A stretch of 64,000 bases of DNA from Chlorops oryzae (taxonomy: Eukaryota > Arthropoda > Insecta > Diptera > Chloropidae). A model generated the notes under the pieces. It was not told the DNA's origin. It searched no databases and saw only the letters and a program-made list of their open reading frames with translations. Of the stretch, positions 58,920 to 64,000 are shown piece by piece. Location: the NCBI GenBank assembly GCA_020466095.1, contig CM035806.1, positions 9,157,251 through 9,221,250 of the forward strand. Direction: 5' to 3'. Within the stretch, counting starts at the first letter, position 1; each line of letters begins with the position of its first letter. Position numbers and translations under genes: made by a program.

Positions 58920-59280
58920 CGCAAAATGATTGCAGTCATTTTTTCGTTAATCATGAATAAGACTGCAAAAAAAAAAAAAAATCTCAATCATTTTTGTTAT
59001 TCCTGAATAATAAGTCTTTTTTTTTAATCATTTTTTCGTTATTCATTGGCTGGAATCATTTACTTTCAGTTTAAAAATGCAATCATTTGCATTCTTTTCA
59101 CTTGTTTTCTTCATAAAAATTCAATGGCGATGCGATTGAAATTTTCATACATCGAAAAAAGACTGCATTTAAATATGTTAGTCAGTTCAAGATTGGAAAA
59201 AAGACTTATAATTCATGAATAACAAAAAAGACTTAAGACTGCAGTTTGCAGTCTTTAATTCAAAATTATGATTACACCGG
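58920..59280. mobile_element. MITE rich in TGCAGTC/AAGACT palindromes
   Basis: GATTGCAGTCATTTTTTCGT at 58928 and TGCAGTTTGCAGTCTTTAAT near 59240 face each other. AATCATTTTT and AAGACT recur in both directions in between. The architecture matches the short-palindrome MITEs at 5061 and 11045. Exact ends are unclear. Confidence 0.4.
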
Positions 59281-59289
59281 CACAAAAAA

Positions 59290-60150
59290 AAAAACAAGTA
59301 AGGGTGTTATAGTCAGGCGAGCCTGACAATAGAATACCCGACACAGACACTTATGTTCGAATAATTTTTAATATCAAGAGGTGTTTAAGGCCATTAGGGG
59401 GCCCATATACCGACTTTTGTTGAATTTCTTTATGAAAACCGCCCATTTGCCACGCCCAATTTTTCAATTTTTTTGAGATTCTAATCGGACCCTTATATAT
59501 ACGCTTGAGTTCTAAGTTTCATTGAAATATTTCAATAAAGTCCGCTTTTGAGGCATTTTTGGGATTTTTGTGACAGACCCCTAGTACTAGAGGTACCCTT
59601 AATAATGGTTCTATCGAAAAAATTTTTGGGGAGGACGTTACTGGCTATCAAGGAAGCATAAGTGCCAAATTTCGTTTAACCCATTTGAATTTCGGGTGTA
59701 GGAGACAATTTTCGAAAACCGCCCTTCTGCCACGCCCACTTTTAAAATTTTTGGAAATCGTATTACTTGCCTTGAAACATGTTCAAATATCAAATTTCAT
59801 CAAAATATGTTGAAAAACTTCGAGTTTAGAGCAGTTTTTGTGATTTTCGTAACAGACCCTAGTACTAGAGGTACCCCTAAAAATGGTCCGATCGGGTCCA
59901 TTCTCGAACTTGTTCTTACTCATGTCCCCGTGAGCACGCATACCAAATTTTGTCAAGATAGCTCAACTCCTTCGATAAGATAACTGTATACAGACAGACG
60001 GACAGACGAACGGACATGTCTAAATCGAATCTCCTGGTGACGCTGATCATTTCTATATACATTTTGTATGGTCTATCTCGACTGGTTCTGGGTGTTACAC
60101 ACAACCACACAAACGCAATATACCCTCGACACAGAGTGTGTCGGGTATAA
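59290..60150 (+). mobile_element. DINE-1/Helentron-like element, nearly complete
   Basis: Starts ACAAGTAAGGGTG, then the hairpin GTCAGGCGAGCCTGAC and ATACCCGACACAGACA. Ends ACACAGAGTGTGTCGGGTAT, giving ATACCCGACAC-type subterminal inverted repeats at both sides. GCCACGCCCA blocks lie at 59448 and 59731, an ACAGACGGACAGACG tetranucleotide run at 59993, and GCTGATCATTTCTATATACA near 60042. No Rep/helicase coding. The class assignment is from layout only. Confidence 0.55.
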
Positions 60151-60292
60151 AAAATAGGAAGTTGCGGTTATAGAGGTCCCTTCTTTTTTTTTTTTTGTTG
60201 CACTTATAAAGGTTACAGTGCCACAATTCGGGTTGTTGCGAATATCGAGGAGTTCCATGTATCGAGAGTTGTGGTTACCGAATTTATACTGT

Positions 60293-60495
60293 ATGTCACT
60301 CTCATAGATTTTGAGCGGGATATTTCGCGCTAGTTAGAAAGAGATGGTACTCGGCAGGCAAAAAAAGGAGCGAGAGAGAAATACTTTTGGTGAGTACCTC
60401 AGTGCAAAATGTTCATTTTGGTGGGTACCCACGACCGTGTTGAAAATAGCCAAAATAGAAACGGCTCCTGAGTGACATATATAGTTATATATGGT
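60293..60495 (-). mobile_element. MITE with ATGTCACTC ends, copy 2
   Basis: An inverted relative of 34343-34566. It begins ATGTCACTCTCATAG and ends GAGTGACATATATAG. GGTACTCGGCAGGCAAAAAA and the GTGGGTACCCACGACCGTGT palindrome are shared blocks. Confidence 0.65.
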
Positions 60496-60542
60496 TAAGA
60501 GTAAAAGACAAAGAGAATAGAATATCACAAACAATTATAAGC

Positions 60543-60658
60543 AGTGCTGCCAACTCCTCAGAAGCAAAATACGCTAAAACTTAGTGATTTAACATAAAAG
60601 TTTGAAAACGTTTTTTGAACATTTATTTATTAGAAATCACTAAATCTATAATCAGGTG
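60543..60658. mobile_element. possible hAT-like end
   Basis: CAGTGCTGCCAACTCCTCAG at 60543 resembles hAT ends such as that at 54312. No partner end is visible. Confidence 0.25.
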
Positions 60659-60881
60659 TGTGATTGGATTCCCGGGAATTCATTTCACCGGGAAATTGAA
60701 ATAAAAACTCGGGAATTTAAATATGTTCGAAATTTTTTAATTCGAAAACTTTATCGTATAGCCGCTCGCTCTTTTGTTTTTGACAATGTCATTTCTTTAA
60801 AAACTGCCATACATTCTTCAAAATATTGGAGGAACGAAATTCCCTTTCCTCAAAATTTGGGGAAAGGGAATCCAATCACAT
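60659..60881. mobile_element. 223 bp MITE with TGTGATTGGATTCCC ends
   Basis: TGTGATTGGATTCCCGGGAA at the left pairs with GGGAATCCAATCACA at the right over 15 bp. The 93-codon frame across it is non-coding by this reading. Confidence 0.7.
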
Positions 60882-61166
60882 GCCCGAATATTAACAGTTA
60901 TAAAAAATTGCTTTTATTGAGAAACAAAAAGCTGTAAAGTGTGCACGCAAACAATATTGGTTGAAGATAACAACAACAATATAAGTATGCACATTTGGTA
61001 TGAACGCAACAAAAATAGCTAAGCGCTAAGGGCCAATATTACCAAGCATATTTAAAAAAATTTTAAAAATAAAATCTGATTTTCATTTTCACCAACGAAA
61101 TTTTTAAAATATTTTTTAAAAAATTTTAAACTCTCAGCAGGTCGTTTAAGTTTTTTTTTAAGATAT

Positions 61167-61480
61167 CCCAGCCGGAAATTTCACTACTTCTGCAGTACTT
61201 CCGAAGTGGTGAAAATTCATGCTGCGAGTACTCGCATTACTAACCCTTACTTCTAATGAAGTTTGTTAGGACATGGCCGCTATTTTCAGTACTTCAAAAT
61301 TCATGTGTTATTCATTTGGTAAAGGAGTGTATGACCTTGGTCCGCATGAAAACTTCATTTGGGGAAAAGAGCACGTGCTGGTTGGCTTAGAAGGATCCAA
61401 CGTGCATGATTATTTCATTTGAAAATAGAGTATATAATCCTAATACAAATGAAAGTTTCATTTGAAATAAGTTTACGCTA
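61167..61480 (-). mobile_element. CCCAGCCGG-ended MITE, copy 2 (partial)
   Basis: Begins CCCAGCCGGAAATTTCACTA and runs collinear with the inverted copy at 52888-53449, including CTACTTCTGCAGTACTTCCG, through the ATTTCATTTGAAAATAGAGT block. The far terminus is not clear. Confidence 0.6.
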
Positions 61481-62072
61481 CTGGGATCTGGGAGTAAAGA
61501 AAGATAAATATTTTTTTTTTAATTTTAAAATGTTTATTTCCATGTCTGTTAAAAGTACTTCATTGACTATGTTATAATATAACCTGCCAATCGAGCCTTT
61601 GTGAATACCCCTAATGTGTTGGAAATTCACGTTTAAGGTTTATTTAAATAGAACTGAGCTAAAAAATGTGGGCTTATCGTTTGACGGGGTGGAGTTTCGT
61701 ATAGATCTCTGATTTGTATTGTATGGAAAAATTGTTTTTCGTGTTGGTAATAAGGATTGCCATGACATTGTTATTGCAAAAAGCGTTGATACACCGAAAT
61801 CAAAAAAAGTTCTACCTTAAAAAACCACAGTGAAAAATCTTTCAAAAAGAACTATTGTTTTACTATATCCAATTTACCCAATTGCTTCCCAAAGCATAGT
61901 AAAGTGTTAGTTCGAGTGAACAATTAGTGAATTTTTAGCTCACGCGCAATGTTAATTTTCTACAGAACAAGACATAAGCAAAGGCATAAAGAAGAACCAG
62001 TACTGGTGGAATTAGAAGTAGTAAAACGCTAGAGTTTAACCGCTCGTACTTCCTGCAGGGTAGCTAATGATA
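61481..62072. other. no gene recognised; one MITE end
   Basis: CCTTTGTGAATACCCCTAAT at 61596-61615 repeats the right end of the MITE at 53774. Nothing else is supported. Confidence 0.5.
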
Positions 62073-63715
62073 ACACAGGCCGACACAGATTTTGGTGCCG
62101 ACGGTTTTGAAACTGATTTAGAATATTTGGACTCAGGTGATTTCAAAAATGCCGTCGGTTTTTCTCTATCAGCTCTAGTTAAAGAGATATAGGCAAAATA
62201 TGTTTTTTTCGACTTTGATATACTTAACTGCCATCAACTCGGTTGCTTATTTTTATACTTCAAATTTTTTTTACAGGAGTGAGAAGCGAAAAGACAGGTC
62301 TTATAACAAATGTAAATTGTTTTCTTGGTTTGTAAGAGTTTATTGGAAATTTTCCAATTCGAAACTGAAAATGTTAGTTTTCCCCCAAAATTTTCAACTT
62401 TGAACCCTTTTTTACCCCATTTTCTTCAGTGCAACGCCTCCAAATTGGCATATTTTTGAAAAAACACATTTAATTGACAATAAAATGGTGTATAAATATT
62501 GATAAGTTCTTGAAAATTGCCGAAGCTATTCAAAGTTTTGAAAAAAAAGAAGAGATTCGATGTAAAGTGTATAAGAAAAACACAAGTTCGCTCTGCAACG
62601 TATTTAGTTACATAGTTTTTAGTATTGTACATGAAGAAATTGCCTTTTAAGTGATTTTCTTCAAGGAACGTTTTTTGGGAAATCGCGCATAATTCCCCAG
62701 CAATAGTCTGCCATCATACGAATGTCCCATCTCCCTTGATACCTTTTCTCCATTGTTTTAATATCCTGGTGGAAGCGTTATCCATGTTCTTCGCTGAGAT
62801 CTCCTAGGTTATGTTGAAAGTGATCTATATGACTATGGAGGTAGTGTACTTTATGCTCATGTTGCAGCCTAAATTTTTAAAGTTCAGGAGCATTTCTTCA
62901 ACTAATTCTTTGTAGTTGTCAGTCTTGTTATTTCCGAGGAAACTTTTTACTACTGCTACAAAAGATTTCCAGGCTAATTTTTCTAATTCAGTCATAGATG
63001 CCATAAAAATTATGGAGTCTTTAATTAGCTGAATTAGATTTGGGGCCCATCAAAAATGCCTGCTTTTTAGTTTTTCAGTGCTTAATCCAGGAAATTTTTG
63101 GCAAACAAATTGAAAACAATGACCATTTGTATGCACAGCTGATAAATTTAAAAAGCTGCTATCGATGAATCGTTCGCTACTTGCAGAGCAAACTTGTGTT
63201 TTTCTTATAAACTTTACATCGAATCTCTTCTTTTTTTTCAAAACTTTGAATAGCTTCGGCAATTTTCAAGAACTTATCAATATTTATACACCATTTTATT
63301 GTCAATTAAATGTGTTTTTCAAAATATGCCAATTTGGAGGCGTTGCACTGAAGAAAATGGGGTAAAAAAGGTTTCAAAGTTGAAAATTTTGGGGGGGAAA
63401 ACTAACATTTTCAGTTTCGAATTGGAAAATTTCCAATAAACTCTTACAAACCAAGAAAACAATTTACATTTGTTATAAGACCTGTCTTTTCGCTTCTCAC
63501 TCCTGTAAAAAAATTTGAAGTATAAATATAAGCAACCGAGTTGATGGCAGTTAAGTATATCAAAGTCGAAAAAAACATATTTTGCCTATATCTCTTTAAC
63601 TAGAGCTGATAGAGAAAAACCGACCACATTTTTGAAATCACCTAAGTCCAAATGTTCTAAATACGTTTCAAAAACTTGCGCACCAAACAAAAAGTGTATT
63701 TTTGTCGGCCTGTGT
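62073..63715. mobile_element. 1.64 kb DNA transposon with about 0.5 kb terminal inverted repeats
   Basis: ACACAGGCCGAC at 62073-62084 and its inverse at 63704-63715 close arms that match almost throughout (about 62085-62600 and 63180-63703), for example TTGGCATATTTTTGAAAAAA against TTTTTCAAAATATGCCAATT. TAA lies next to CACAGG on both sides. The 0.55 kb between the arms is a decayed minus-strand coding region. The transposon class is not certain. Confidence 0.8.
62644..63160 (-). pseudogene. decayed transposon-borne protein, C-terminal region
   Basis: Minus-strand frames read, in order, FQFVCQKFPGLSTEKLKS, MTELEKLAWKSFVAVVKSFL, GNNKTDNYKELVEEMLLNF, LGCNMS, VHYLHSHIDHFQHNLGDLSE, EHG-stop-RFHQDIKTMEKRYQGRW and MMADYCWGIMRDFPKNVP. 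From memory this string of blocks (CNMSLKVHFL, EHGERFHQDI, MEKRYQG, ADYCW) is a conserved C-terminus of uncharacterised proteins multiplied in arthropod genomes. A frameshift after LGCNMS, another after the first block and an in-frame stop (E to TAA) kill it. The N-terminal part is absent. Confidence 0.7.
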
Positions 63716-64000
63716 AATACATATATACTTTCAATGTAGACACAAATGCACTCGAAAAGAGAATTCGCTAAGAGTTTCACAAATATAATTGCTTAGTGTA
63801 AAAGGCGTCAATAGAGGTAATTTCATGGCAATTTTTTATGCAGTTTGTATGACGTTCGAAAGAAAATAACTATCTGAAGGCTAAAATAATCTGTTGGAGA
63901 AAAAACCGGGTATTCGCTTAAAAAAACCGATTTATTCGATATTCGAAAAATCAGTTTTGAGAAAAAACCGCCTTGCAAAGCGCGAAAAAAACCGGGCGGT
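63716..64000. other. unidentified; AAAACCG repeats at the window edge
   Basis: AAAAAACCGGGT, AAAAAACCGATT, AAAAAACCGCC and AAAAAACCGGGC occur within 63900-64000, possibly the start of another element cut by the window. Confidence 0.35.

Noticed and set aside
23329..59280. CRISPR array or prokaryotic operon features
   Set aside because: No regular repeat-spacer pattern; tandem repeats lack spacers and the sequence is plainly eukaryotic.
60656..60937. 93-codon ORF
   Set aside because: Lies across a 223 bp MITE with inverted ends and has no protein features.

Overview
This 64 kb window looks like non-coding nuclear DNA of an insect, most likely a true fly (Diptera). The sequence is AT-rich and has no long open reading frames. 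It holds (CAA)n/(GTT)n, (GAT)n and (CT)n tracts, tRNA-derived SINEs with AACC/TAACC tails, and DINE-1/Helentron-like repeats of the kind seen in fly genomes. Assignment to a family such as the fruit flies is a guess. No intact host gene was found. The best host-gene signal is one candidate internal exon (minus strand, 266-439), so the window may be a giant intron or an intergenic desert.

Layout. 0-4.8 kb: candidate exon, GAT/GAC-rich DNA, a 0.7 kb polypyrimidine block. 4.8-8.6 kb: a large palindrome built from two inverted copies of a MITE-like element. The left copy carries a second insertion, and a duplicated 61-codon ORF lies inside each arm. 9.9-14.3 kb: a foldback element, a DINE-like fragment, a short-palindrome MITE and a decayed non-LTR endonuclease. 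15.9-21.4 kb: two unrelated-looking TTAA elements (each with a second, inverted copy elsewhere in the window) and a three-level nest. 23.3-23.8 kb: GAT minisatellite. 25.4-29.2 kb: a pogo-like MITE with a tiny hAT inside, a hAT element carrying a DINE-like fragment that carries a SINE, and a Merlin-type transposon with a readable transposase C-terminus. 30-35.9 kb: MITE copies, CT arrays and tRNA-like sequences. 37.7-41.9 kb: second copy of a TTAA element, then a SINE whose tail is a 618 bp (TTAGG)n array. 44.5-50 kb: about 4 kb of polypyrimidine satellites. 50.6-54.8 kb: a dense cluster of hAT and other TIR elements, several with perfect target-site duplications. 55.4-56.2 kb: GAT array. 58.4-63.7 kb: decayed elements ending in a 1.64 kb transposon with about 0.5 kb inverted arms and the broken C-terminus of a transposon-borne protein.

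The window is best read as an archive of TIR transposons (hAT, TTAA/piggyBac-type, Merlin, pogo/mariner-like), Helentron-like repeats, SINEs and expanded simple repeats. Three observations stand out: all CT-type arrays lie on the same strand; the (TTAGG)n array grows from a SINE tail although flies are thought to have lost TTAGG telomeres; and two different TTAA element families share an internal core.
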